64,000 nucleotides of DNA from Lineus longissimus (taxonomy: Eukaryota > Nemertea > Pilidiophora > Heteronemertea > Lineidae). The stretch is from the NCBI RefSeq assembly GCF_910592395.1, contig NC_088318.1, positions 15,748,349 through 15,812,348 on the forward strand. The letters are read 5' to 3'. The translations under genes and the position numbers were made by a program. Shown here piece by piece: positions 1-11,866 of this stretch (position 1 is its first letter; the number at the start of each line of letters is the position of its first letter). Under the pieces are notes generated by a model that was given only the letters and a program-made list of their open reading frames with translations, was not told where the DNA came from and searched no databases.

Positions 1-176
1 TGTGGAACGCCCTGATTGGTTGTGACAATACTATGGTATGACCACATTGTCATGACATCAGCTTAAAGGGCACTCAGACTTGGGCCTCTGTCCTTCCTAA
101 TGGCCTGGTCACATTATAGGTTCAGAATGTTTCAAAACATGAACGGTTGAGGATTGCAGAGCCGGCTAACACGCAC

Positions 177-217
177 AGAGCACTGTCGCAATCAACTGGG
201 CTATCAGCAGGGACAAG
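177..217. repeat. Short repeat fragment shared with 33983-34022
   Basis: About 40 bases around CAGAGCACTGTCGCAATCAA resemble a stretch at 33983-34022 with only a few differences, both ending in GGGACAAG. The other copy lies at the edge of a LINE remnant, so this is probably an interspersed-repeat fragment inserted in the MAF upstream region. The family was not identified. Confidence 0.5.
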
Positions 218-302
218 AGATGTGGGCGTGGCACTGTACTTGTCTTGGCATGTTTTAGTTGTTGATAACAAAAGAGCAGCGGGAAAACTATCTGCGAGCT
301 GA

Positions 303-370
303 GATTGGTTAAAAGTGACGTTGTTACTAAAAATAGCTTTAATTTCTGTGACGTCACGATAGGTATATAA
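303..370 (+). promoter_or_regulatory. MAF core promoter: inverted CCAAT, CRE and TATA box
   Basis: Three promoter motifs line up in the usual order: ATTGG (inverted CCAAT, 303-307), a perfect palindromic CRE TGACGTCA (349-356) and TATATAA (364-370). This predicts a transcription start near 395 and a 5' UTR of about 430 bases before the MAF start codon at 824. The motifs are seen directly; the start site and CREB/ATF-family control are inferred. Confidence 0.6.
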
Positions 371-823
371 ACCTGGGATTCCCCGTCCTCCATGTTGTTG
401 GCCTTTCTGAAGTCGGTGAAAGAGGTGGTCTTGCCCTCCGCCACCTAAAAACACCGATTTTCCTGCTTGTCATCCCCAGGATTGTGCTGAAACTTTCCAC
501 AAAGGTGCATGAGATACTCTGGAAGTGATTTCTGTACCAAAGTGGTAGGATAAAGTGTATTTCCTGCGTGTTTGACGATATTAACAGTGCGGTACTTTCC
601 CAGCTGTCTGGTGGGTAATTGTCGATTGTGCAATCGCCTGGAGACTAACTGTTACTATACATTGTATGTGTATACTACACTGTACATGTATGTACAGAGA
701 CTTGTATATGTGACACTTGTTCAGGTATCTGTTCAGTGACTCTATATTTGGTTTCACCAGTCTAAAGCTAAGTACTGTATCATCCTAGGGCTCTTTGACT
801 TCCACAACCAGCAGCCACTAACC

Positions 824-2006
824 ATGGATAGTCAAAGCCTTCTTAAATTCGTGGATATTGATGATGGTGATGATGATGTTCCAGATCTGATGCGGCAGCT
901 AGTCGATCTGGTGCCGGCCGACTCTCCGTGCAGTCCCGGTACTATTACTAACTACTCTGTCAGCGAACCACCATCACCAGTTTTCCAAACCTCTCCTGTT
1001 GTTGATAGCAACACTTTAACAGATCCTGCTCTCCCCGAAGCCATCCCTCCGCCACAAGATGTGCCTCTCAGTCTCATCAAAAGCGAAACGATGGATAATT
1101 TTGATTCATTAGATTGGCTTACTCAAAGTTTAAACTTCGATAATCTGCCAATGGAGCTTAATTCGGTGGACGCCGTTAATGCCTTAATATTGGATGATGA
1201 CACAGCGGAATCACTTAAACAATTTGGTAAATATATATCCATTAATTTTGTCATCTTTTCTGCATCGTGCCTCACGTGTTCTGTTTCAGCTCAAAACGGA
1301 TCATTTTCCTTCCTGTTGTGTGATTTCAAGAGTTTAAGAGCTACAAATCATAGGAAATTAAGCAGTGTCAATTATTTTTTGAGGGAACTGTCTTCAAATG
1401 GTGTTGCAACAACGGAGTTGTCGGGTACCCTCCTTGTTGTTCTGTCGCACACAGTATTACCAATTATTCTAAATTTCAAAAAACTTAACAAGGGGAATAA
1501 GCAATACTGAAACTGTGCGGTGTCAGTATTGCCATCCTTCTGGTTCGTCTAGCATTTAATGTAGTTTTGTGCCTCCAAAAATAATATTTGAACCTACACA
1601 CTCGTTAAAAACGCTTCTTCGTTTGTATATTTCAGCAGCAATGAGCGAAACTACAAGCTGTGATGATGTTGGAGATGATATAACAGATGACGAACTAATT
1701 GCGCTCTCTGTTAGAGATCTCAACAGCCGCCTGAAAGGTATGCCCAAGCAAGAGGTCTGTAAGTTAAAGCAGCGAAGAAGAACACTTAAAAATCGGGGAT
1801 ATGCACAAAATTGCCGCACCAAAAGAATGGTTCAGAAAGAAGACCTTGTAAAGACAAATGATCATTTACGCCGACAGATCAGCGCTCTTCAACGACAATT
1901 GTATGGTGTTGCGAGTGAACGTGATTCTTATAAGAGAGAACTAGCGAGACTACGACCAAGTACTGCTGGTAGTTCTACCCCTCCTAGTTCGCCTGAGTCG
2001 TGTTAA
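824..2006 (+). CDS. MAF: Large Maf bZIP transcription factor (two exons)
   Basis: DNA-binding basic leucine-zipper transcription factor of the Maf family, expected to bind MARE sites in the nucleus. Exons 824-1226 and 1636-2006 join in phase 1 to give about 257 residues. Exon 1 encodes an acidic, Ser/Pro-rich activation region; its end (DAVNALI) matches the segment found in vertebrate large Mafs, and an IKSE sumoylation-type motif lies upstream. Exon 2 carries the extended homology region ([12 protein letters not shown]), the basic region ([21 protein letters not shown], residues separated here only by reading) and a short zipper. YAQxCR is typical of large rather than small Mafs. The acidic N-terminus also excludes small Mafs. 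The start has a good Kozak context (accATGG). The exon-2 acceptor is a tandem CAGCAG that could add or drop one Ala. The single intron differs from the nearly intronless vertebrate MAF genes. Confidence 0.92.
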
Positions 2007-3970
2007 GTGCACATGACAAGTTTTATGACTGTTTTGAACATTGATTTACCCAGAACTCGATCATATTGTACAAAAGATATCATTTGTATTTATTTTCTCA
2101 TCTCTCATTCCGTGTGCTTATATTGTGATGTTTTGTATTGTATGTGCTGAATATTAAGATTATCAAAAAAAGTACAAAAGTCTTGAAGATTATTGGATAC
2201 GTGTAGTGTATTAGAAAAAAATGCTAAAACCGTAGAAACAAAGGATTTCCTGTTCACGAATTGTAGCGCATAGCCTAATGTGTGTAAACTCCTGATGCAT
2301 TTAAGTTTTTGGAGCAAGAACGAATTGTATAACTTCATGTTTTTCTGTATTCAAGTTTTCTGGTAGGTAGCATAAAACAATCCAAAACAACAAAGAATAG
2401 TTGTATGTTCATGTAACATGCACAAATTTTAAAGCGGGTAGTTCTACTTATTTTGTATCGTGATTGTGGTCTGGCTGTCCTTGATCATCGACTGGGACCA
2501 TCTCACATAATTGATCAGTCTTGTATCTTATGTTGGCTGGTCCCATTCTGGCCCACGGATTGTCAGAATCACATAATTCATCATGTGATTTGTGCTGGTG
2601 CAAATTGAATATATTCATCCTTGAGAAAACACTCATCTTCGCGAAAGACCTGTATTATGTCTTGTTGAATGTTAAAGTGATGCGAATGTGATGTGTTGGC
2701 ATAAAAGCAACACTGATTTACTCATGTGGTGAAACGTTTATAAATTCTAGTCCTTGTCTTTGTTGGTTTGAGAATGAGACTATTTGAATAACTATTTTGA
2801 GAAAATGTAATATCATAACATGCATAATTTTACGGCTACTGCAGTTAACTCCAGAACATCTCAGTTATTATTACTGGTCATGTGTTAGAAGTACATAGTC
2901 ATTTGCTGAAACAGGCATTGAAAGATCTGTAGTGTTTTTCGTCAACCGTATGTTCTAAAAGACAAGTCCACTAGAATCTTGTGCTGTCTTGGACTGCTTA
3001 CTATGCAAGTCTTCAATTTATTGTGCAATATTGGCCATGGGCCATAAACAAGATATTTTTCAAAATAAGGAGTGTCCACCGCTAGCATTTCAATACCATG
3101 GCATACTTTGTATCTCGGGCTCAATAGATTGATTATTCTCACCCGGTTCTATGGCGGTTAGTAGGCTGTGCTTGAAAGTATACGTTATGTATATTGTATT
3201 ATTGATTTTATTAATATCCAGTGGCCTAGATGACAATGGTTAGGCCAAGTAAATTCGAAATACACTGCACAAACTGCTATTATGTACTTACAATAATTTG
3301 CACATCGAATATTTTTTCTGAGACTACCTTGGCAAGAAGAAAATTGCATTCTGAATATTAAAGAGCTGAATGTTGTGAACATTTCATAGTATTGAACACT
3401 GAAAAGGTATAATCTTTTCCCGATCAGATCCTGAGAATCTCTTTCTGATATTCAAATGAAGGGCAGAAAATGTCCCCAATATCTTGCCAAATTTGAGCAG
3501 ACGTTATTTGTTGAAATTCTCATATTCGCGTAGAGAAGTTGTTGAAATCATGTTTATAGCTTCAACTGAGGCCCCAAATGTGATATATTATCCTCGCTAG
3601 TTTGTAAGATTAATCATCCATTTATATGAAATCATTTCCTGGGTACTTCATGTTGATGACAATGTCGCTTGTCGAAGCCAGACTCAAATACATATGTATA
3701 GATGAAGTTTGCACCAATTCAGATTTAAGGGTAAATTTTGTCGTTATTCTTCTGCAAACAGTTGCTTTTCTGATGTTGTTGATTTGTGTTGAAAACAGAA
3801 TTGTACAAAGTTGCTGTTGCTTTCTTGTTTTCTATGTGTATTCTGTTCATTGATTTCCGATTTGTGTCATTTTAATGCAAAATGTGTGGTCTGAATGCGA
3901 ATAAATTTTTTTGGTTGTTTTTAGTTCTGAAGTGAGCATTGTACACTTATAATAAAAACAATGAGCTGGT
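2007..3970 (+). other. MAF 3' UTR, long and AT-rich, with two poly(A) signals
   Basis: No coding potential is seen after the MAF stop. AATAAA occurs at 3900-3905 and 3951-3956, which would give a 3' UTR of about 1.95 kb. Long AT-rich 3' UTRs are usual for MAF genes and often carry post-transcriptional control. The exact end is inferred. Confidence 0.5.
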
Positions 3971-6900
3971 CAGCATACATTGCTCCTTGGGATTTAAGCT
4001 GCACAATATCAAAAACATGTTACCTAAAAGTCACCTGACATCATGTGATAAACTTGAATATATGATAATATGGAGACAGATATTTGCACGTTTTGATAGC
4101 TGGAAAATTTGTTGAAATCCCAATTATCAGACTAGAGCACGGAACAAAGAACGAGATGTTAAAGGCTCCTCATGCATTGACATAATATCGTGTTCACTCA
4201 ATCAAAAATGGATATTATTGATTTGGAAGCCAATTCCTTTTGATATATGATCAATTGTGCAGCTCGAATCGTAATTATGCATTGTATACAGATCAGATAT
4301 CCAATATCTCAAAGTTCTGAGATAAAAACGTTCTCTGTAATTTGTTAAGCGTATCTAAGTTATGATGGGTTGTTATGATGTTTGAATGCAAAGCTTTGTT
4401 AGAAACGCAGCCGTTGTTATGCGATCTGATGTAAAAGTGTTTTTGTCTATCTTGTTGACACAACACTTGGGTTATGTATCGTTAGTCATAACTGGTGCCA
4501 GTTTGTTTTTGAATTAGTGATACTTCACTGATCCAGGACAGGTGGGAGTCAATGCATAACTGTCCATAAAATAATGTCTATTGTCCTGGTGTCACATATT
4601 TGTTCGAATGATCTATGCAGCCAAATGTTGCATAAAACAGGCCATAAAGTGAGAAGCTATATACGTACATGTACAATATTTTTTTGCTGTTAGTTTAAAA
4701 TTTATGAATATACCATCTTGTTTCTACCTCCAAAGTAAACAACCATAGCTACTGGAGTGAACGTTTTAGCAATTATAATCTTGACAACATGGCATTGACG
4801 AGTTTCAACTCCCACTTCATTGTAAATACTCCCCTCTTCCTCAGGAACTCCGAACTGCTTTTGAGATAGAAACACCCTGGTTCTGGCCTGCATTTTGAAG
4901 AAAAGATATGTTTTTTACATCAATTCAAAGTTTTTATTCAAATATGCTGAAACTGGTATTCAAAACTGACACAAAACCCATCATATCTTATCATTTTTGC
5001 TGTCATCATTATTTGGCTATGTAAACTAAATCTGAATTGGTGATGTGACTGATTTTTTCCAGCTCGAAGGATATTTTTAGATGAAGGTATGTTAAGAGTA
5101 ATGGTGCAATTGTAAGTACTTACACATGTATTTGAGGTTTGTTGGCTGCAAGTACCAATTTGAGACATTCCACGTAATCCACTGCAATAATGTGGTGGTT
5201 TTCTTGAAACTAAATACCAATTTTGTAAAGTATTTTGTCGTGGCTCCACAGTAATTTTGCTGTGATGATGGTCATGACCTTCGGACGGATCGATGGACAA
5301 ATCTGATTGGTCAAGTAACATGGATAACGCAACAGGGACCCCTCAGATAACTTGATGGGTCCCTTTTTTATAAGCAACGTGAACAAGAAATAAGTAAGCT
5401 AACAAACAAAAACGAAATAAACTATAAAAGGCACAACAAATAAAAAATTAAAAAATAAATAAAAACCCTTGTCTCCATATGGAGCAAGAGAAAAAAAATA
5501 GAAAAATCAAAAAAATCAAAAAAAATCGGCTAGGGCGTTCGTGTATACAGGATATAAACGTATACTGTAACTGAGCCTCAGGGCCTTGGCTGTGAATCTT
5601 GTCAGTCGAATAACTACAGGTTACCGAAATAAGACAAATTGTTATCGACTTTGTAAGTCTCTCAGTTGTACAGCATAAAGTGCTCCCTCCACACCATTCG
5701 TGCTGGTGATACTGAATATCAACAAAGCTGTACTAAAAACTTCGAGGGCAATCGCTACAATACTGTACTCTTCGCTTGCTATGGTACCCTTGTTCATCGT
5801 CTTTGGGTGCACGGACCTGATGGCTGACAAACACTGGTGCCCTAGTGGGTGGAACAGGGCGCACTTTATGCTGACGACACCATCGAACATCGCCAATGAA
5901 GTAGAGCAATGGTGTAGGGTAGATCGAGAGCTGAATCAACCGCTGTATCACGATAGAGCCTTGTCTTCTGCCTAGTTGTCTCAGTTGATTTTTTGTAGTC
6001 TGATGCGCCATTGACTGGTGCCAGAAAAGCCATTGAGATTTACAGCTCGAGACCTTTTAACCCTCCTGTTTTTAGGCAAGAATAGACCTGGCTACGTGGT
6101 TTGCGGTGCTCAACCTGGTTCGGCTGTCTCTACAGAAAGGTTTAGAAACCCTGTCTGTCTATCCTGTTTGCTGCTGTCATGTAGGGCCAATTGAAACTTT
6201 AACGTTAGTATAGGATACCACATTATGACACGGGCCTCTTTAGGTTGGTCATCTTGATAAAACTGCCAGAAATGACCTTGAAATCTTTGTGGTTATCGCT
6301 ATGATTGTATTATGTACGGATAAACTTTTGTGATATAGTTTAAATGACATGCGGCGCAAGATTGCAGCAGGGTTTGATGAAATGTTTTAAAGAGATCTGG
6401 TTATGTGATGCTAGAACCTTGACTTTTGCAATAGGGATTGGGAAGACAGAAATTGTAACTGAAGGTGGTGGCAAAAAGAAACGGATTCTTTCATATGTTA
6501 ATAATACAAAGTGTTCAATGAAATATTCATTAATAGCATGGTGAAGAAAACATATTTTTCAACTTCTTCTAACCTCAATATATTGATAATGCATACATCA
6601 ATAGCGTGTGTATTTGTGAGTTCTAACTTGCTGTTGTTTTAGAGTAGTGAGTATTGCAACACCCAAAGCTTATTTTTCCTGTTTATAGTATATTTACATA
6701 TTATATTAGAGTGTTGTAGTTATTTGCTCAGGAATCCACAATTTCTTTGCCACCATCTCCGATTCCACAAGTTGACGTTTGAACTTTCCATACGCATCTG
6801 TCAAGGTATATCTGGATGTCACATATTGCTTTACTTTGATCGCAATGTATTTTAGAGTATTAAATTATCTGAACAGCATTGAAAAACCACTTGATGTCCT

Positions 6901-7907
6901 CTTTATTTACTGATGACAAATAGCTCAGAGACTGGACCTGACAAATGCATTATCAGACGAGAAACCGGACCCTTATACTTTGGTTTCTGTAGAGTAAGTG
7001 ATAAGGAGCGTGGCTTCCCTGTTGGGTTGCTGGTCCACCACAGGTTAACTTCCCAAGCAAACCTGGCACCCATTCATTCTTCTCGGTCAAGAAAAGCAAT
7101 GTGTGGTTAGGTGTCTTGCTCGGAGAAGCACTGCTTAACTAGTGGGTGATCCATCTGAAAGTCTAACCCATGACCTGACTAGGAGCTCATTGGACTAACC
7201 AGCCTCAGATCTCGTAATGATTCTACGAACATGTTTTGTAGGGGTCAATAAGGCAGCCCTTTCTTATCGCCTTGGCAGCCTACCATATGCTGTCATCTGA
7301 ATGTGAAAATGTCAACATCTGTCACACTGGCCTGTGTTGCACTGCGCAATAAATATGCAAAGCAGCTAGGCATTTTATCGATTGGTAATGTAGTGAATTA
7401 TCACAGAAGGCTGTCTTTTGGATCAATGGTTGGTTGTTGGCTGAATACACATGTAGGCCTGGAGCTAGAGTGTCCGGGTATTGATCAAGCCATTTACAGT
7501 AAAATAGACTTCAGATGAATGGAGTTAACTCTTCAGGGACAGTGGCTCAACGAGTTATCAGAGCTGGGAAATCATGGGGGGATGTTGAAATGCACAGGTT
7601 TTACAGTGAATGCTCGATCTGAATTTTCTTCACCTTCCTGGTCATTTGATCCAGTTGCCCATCCGACTTCCTTCAAGTGTGCGTTTGGCTTCATCTAGCA
7701 CAAAAAAATCCTGGCCGGAGGATCTGTATGTCCAGACCATAGGTGAAGTAGGCTGATCTCGGGTGCCAATCTTTACATCCACAGATTTAAAAATTTGATT
7801 CTGGCCAGATGACCTGGATGCTCAGACCAAACTTTGGGAGATGATAGCTGACATTAGGGTCCAATTTGAATATACTTGAAGACAAATAATTTTAGTTTTG
7901 AAAAAAA
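3971..7907. other. MAF-WWOX intergenic region, no gene recognised
   Basis: No protein or structural RNA gene was recognised. The region holds a GGGACCC/GGGTCCC hairpin followed by T7 (5335-5370), an A-rich low-complexity stretch (about 5395-5530), a diverged interspersed repeat (6930-7240), and a degenerate tandem pair of about 90 bp (about 7710-7850) sharing CTGGCC..GA...CAGACCA. Open frames here have stops in all plausible extensions and no family resemblance. Confidence 0.5.
6930..7240. repeat. Diverged interspersed repeat (SINE/MITE-like remnant)
   Basis: A block with GCTGGTCCACCACAGGTTAA, AAACCTGGCACCCATTCATT, GTTAGGTGTCTTGCTC and AACCCATGACCTGA. Similar strings recur in dispersed repeats of many marine invertebrates; this is from memory, not a search. 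A second tail-like fragment (GGATTCAAACCCACTACCTC) lies at about 53250-53310. No clean target duplication was found. Confidence 0.4.
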
Positions 7908-7913
7908 TTTATT
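7908..7913 (-). terminator. WWOX poly(A) signal
   Basis: AATAAA on the minus strand, 85 bases beyond the WWOX stop codon. It gives a compact 3' UTR of about 105 bases. Confidence 0.6.
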
Positions 7914-7997
7914 AGAAAAGACAGCTACAGATCAGACTAGAACAAAGTGCCTTCATTATATACAGTGGAATGGTTATTATTTGTCTTTCTGTCTTTG

Positions 7998-10900
7998 TCA
8001 GCTACTGGTATCTCTTTCCATCTGCTCCAGTCTCTTATCAATCATCTCCTCGGTCACTTTCCACAAGCGTTTGGCGATTCTGGAATTGCAGGCGTCAGGT
8101 GCGGGTGGACATCTTACACAGTTGTTGAAATACATGCCACCAGATTCCTCCAGCTCTCGACCAATGGCACAATATACGGTGGTGGCACAACCTTGTTGCT
8201 GAAACCCAAAGAACATTTCGTAAATACAACAGAACATCCCTTGGGGGACACCTCCTTCACAGGGGCAGTGACTTTGATCCCAAATTGGTAATTTCTATGA
8301 AATCAGGCCACTTTTGTCCTACAAAGGACAGTAGGGATGTAGTTCATAGCGGAATATATGGGATTTTTAAATAAAATCTCCAGAAGCTAGTTAAGTAAAT
8401 GTATCTTGTGTGATCTGATGTATCTACAAATATTCTCCCACTTAAATACTTAAGTGTACTTCTACTTCCAAGGGAGTCTCCCCTGCATAAGGTGTTTCAA
8501 CTAATCTTGGAAAAACAGCCACTTACCAATGATTTTGAAAAAGGCCGAAACAGGAACAGAACCGAGCGATACAGTTTTGAATCTTTGCCCAATCCAGTAT
8601 AGATGAGATTCCCTGGATGGACAGAGTTGGACACAACACCTTGGTCCCATAGCTGGTTGTTTAGCTCATGTGAGAACAGCATGCTGCATATCTTGCTTCT
8701 GTTGTAGGCCATGATGGACCTGAAGTCACGATCACTGCTCGGAGAGATCCATTCTGGGCTGATGTTGTTGATATCAATATCAGAGAATCTGAAATTGAAG
8801 TAGATACAAAGCTCAGCTAAAAGCATACAAAAGTCAAAGTTTTGGGGTTCATATTTTAGATGTCAACTACAGTTGAGGTTACTACCAGCCTTCTAAACTG
8901 AAATCCCGGTCAACCCAATAAGAAATTTTCCAATTAGATGTCATCAGGACAAATTGCACAGAACTCATTTTCTGAGTAGCAACAACGGCATCCTCAGCAG
9001 TTGCGAGACAGTGTAAGCTGTATAGATCTGTCTCTTTAGTTCTCTAAACATGGTTTTATATCATCCTCACCTATGGGACTCAGCAGCCACTACCACAACC
9101 CTGGCGGGCGCTGAGGCCAGCATCTTCCTAGCCAACAACTTGGTCAAATAGAAATTACCAATATAATTGGTTTGCATGGTCCTTTCAAATCCATCTTCAG
9201 TCTGCTCCCAAGGCAACCACATGACACCTGCATTCAACACCAAGACATGGAGTGGCCTGGAAGTAAATTCAATATCGTTTCAACATGAATGCTGACATCT
9301 TGAAGGCCACCAAGATTCGTTCCCCTCATATCATATTTCACTGAGGCACATACTTAATCCATGGCTGAGCAGTTGGTCTTCCAGGATCTGCTTTACAGTT
9401 AAGGGGCCTCATCCAAAGTGGCAGCTGCTTACTGTGTTTGCCGATACTTGCACTACACACAAATAAAAATGACCCACTTTAATAAAAATGACTGTAGCTG
9501 TTCATTTTGTGACTGTGGACATTTCTAGGGGAATTTGATACCCAAACCAGCAGAGTGATTTTTCAGACAAATGCTAAAACGAGACAGGAAGTGCTGTAAC
9601 TTTGTAGATAATGTCAATGATCATCTTACCACTCTCTTTCATCATATAACCTAACAAACTCTTGAATACTTTTGAGTGAGCACAGATCAAGTGGCATGTA
9701 TTCTAGCCTTGCATTCGGAACGTCTTTCTTGATCTTGTCCACTGCTTGTTTAGCCTTCTCCATATTACGACATGCTATTGTAACATAGGCTCCATGCCGC
9801 ACCAAGGAATTAGCAGTTTCATATCCTGCAAGAAAAAAACATAGAACCTCTGTAAGCTCATCTGAACATCTTTTTTCGATTCTGCAGGAATGGGCAAAAA
9901 CCATAATGAGGCTTATGGTAAATGTATTTTGACAGCCAATTTAAATGCTTCACACTTGCTATATAATAGATTCTAATTGGCCAATACAGAGAGGAATGTT
10001 ATTTAAAAATTCCTGCTTGACGAAAGTGACAAATACTAAGTCTTACCAATTCCACTATTGCCACCAGTCACAATGACATATTTTTTGGAAATATCACGTC
10101 CCTGAAGAATCTGAAGGCCACTTGTATGACCATCATATTTTTGCCTGATGTCTCGTTTCTGACCACCAAACAATGATTTATCATCCTCCACAGCATATGC
10201 TAACCGTGGATCTGTGAATGTTGTCTTCTTGTTGATGTGGCTGGAAAGACAAGTGCACAATGGTCATGTGAAACTTTCATCACGTTAATAAGGGTGGGTC
10301 AATTTGTTAACAAAGTTTTCAGTTGGAGATTGGGCAAAAGCATAAAATTCTGAGTTGGAGAGACCAACATGACAAAAAAATAGCACTCAACTATCCAAAA
10401 CTATCTTCATAACTCTTACACAAGGAAAATGAGTGTATCACCCTACTGGGATAACATTTTTGCTCCTAATTTGACTAAGAATTTGCCTGCCAAAATGGGC
10501 CTTTCCTTTTCTGCTACAGGTCATGCACAGTTTGATAATTCCTGGCCCAAAATATGCCTCAAACGTAAGGATTTTCCTAAAGCCCTTGGTACTTACTCCA
10601 CATAAATAACGCTCCCATCTTCATCCAACTTGGTCTCCCAGCCGTAAGGAAGTTCTGAAAAGTGACACAAGGCTGGAAATGTAACATGATTCCTCATTCA
10701 GTAAAAACAGAAAATATCCCAGTCACCTATACACCCAACCAACTGTAAATACCCCTCTCCAGTTGATTGATTTAGATCGGATTCATTTTTTCCTTTCTGT
10801 CTAAACCACTTGACCTGCTAGTCTTACCTCCTGTTATTTGTTTCTTTTTGCCAGTGGCTGGATGTTCCCATTGTGTGGCACGAGTATTGTGGCTGAAAAG

Positions 10901-11533
10901 AAATATTACACAGAGATGACAATTATAATGTCCAATTTGTGGAACCTTATTCTGTTTGGTAGCAAGTTAATTTTGACATTTTTTACCAGCACAATCCTAG
11001 TTGATTACCGTATGCCTCAGCTGCATGGAAGTATGCAGCACTCAGTATTATATATATGATAGAATTCTGCCATGTGATTGTGCCCAAGTTCATATGGGTA
11101 AGGCCTTCCATAGCAATGAGTCCATACAAAGCACTGCACATTGTCAAGCAGCACGCCAAGGTCCAGACATCGAGGTAGGTACAACGTAGGACGTTCTCCC
11201 CACAATGACAACACGTACACATGGTGAAGACGCCAAAAGGAATACTAACTACTGGATCAACCTGCAGCGTTAGTTAGTATAATAGGCCAACTTTGCATTG
11301 CACTGCACTGTCAGCTGTGCCTGTGAATTTGTACACTGAAATTGTGAAGCAGAAAGTTTGTTTTGAAAACTGTCTTTTTCACTCAAACTACCGTCACACT
11401 TTTACATTACATGGGTTTCTATGTTACCAACGTACTTTGCATAATAAACCTTTCCTTCGAGTGTCACCCGTTCTTCCCATCCAGCAGGGATTTCATCGTC
11501 ACTATCTGTATCAAACCCAAATTTTGAGTCCAT
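7998..11533 (-). CDS. WWOX: WW domain-containing oxidoreductase (eight coding exons)
   Basis: Short-chain dehydrogenase/reductase with two N-terminal WW domains; in vertebrates a tumour suppressor and adaptor for PPxY partners. Exons, in order: 11533-11436, 10892-10828, 10654-10597, 10240-10047, 9825-9630, 9256-9071, 8788-8527, 8198-7998. All introns are GT-AG and in phase, giving 1260 nt and 419 residues (human 414). WW1 (GWEER...TQWEHP) keeps both Trp. WW2 (GWET...TTFTDP) has Phe for the second Trp, as human WW2 has Tyr. The Rossmann motif [11 protein letters not shown] and catalytic AYNRSK (YxxxK) are intact. From memory, human exon lengths 65, 58, 186 are identical; one 196-nt exon here equals human exons 5+6 (107+89). 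The gene spans 3.5 kb, against about 1 Mb in human. It is tail-to-tail with MAF and head-to-head with TRAF7. Confidence 0.97.
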
Positions 11534-11866
11534 TCCAGAACTGGGGAATCCCTCTCCAGAATGACGTCACTGGGTCAGTAAAAGTGTAGGCATCGCAGCT
11601 GTTAGTGTACAGTTTCCTTTTTTTTTCAATATTATATTCAAAAATATCCATAGCAGGTACTCTTGATTAATACATATTTGTAAGAGTTACAATTTGTTGC
11701 CTTAATTTGGGTTGATTATGGATTTAACTCATCAAAGGTCCACTTTGTTAATTGATTGCTATTCCATATTTTAGATTGCGCCATAGCAGACGGGAATTCC
11801 CAATTAGCAATTTTTACTTCCTTGACCAAATCAGGTCTATGACTCGATGTTTATTATTCTCTTGGA
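11534..11866. promoter_or_regulatory. WWOX-TRAF7 divergent promoter region with a CRE
   Basis: Only 333 bp separate the start codons of WWOX (minus) and TRAF7 (plus). A perfect CRE TGACGTCA (11562-11569) lies 29 bp upstream of the WWOX ATG. No TATA box is obvious. Shared regulation is inferred from spacing only. Confidence 0.55.

Noticed and set aside
122-454. Minus-strand open frames over the MAF promoter
   Set aside because: No family resemblance or splice support; the region carries CCAAT, CRE and TATA motifs of the plus-strand MAF gene and a repeat fragment.
5335-5370. GGGACCC hairpin followed by T7 read as a terminator
   Set aside because: A bacterial-type terminator has no role in this nuclear DNA, and no Pol III gene was found upstream.
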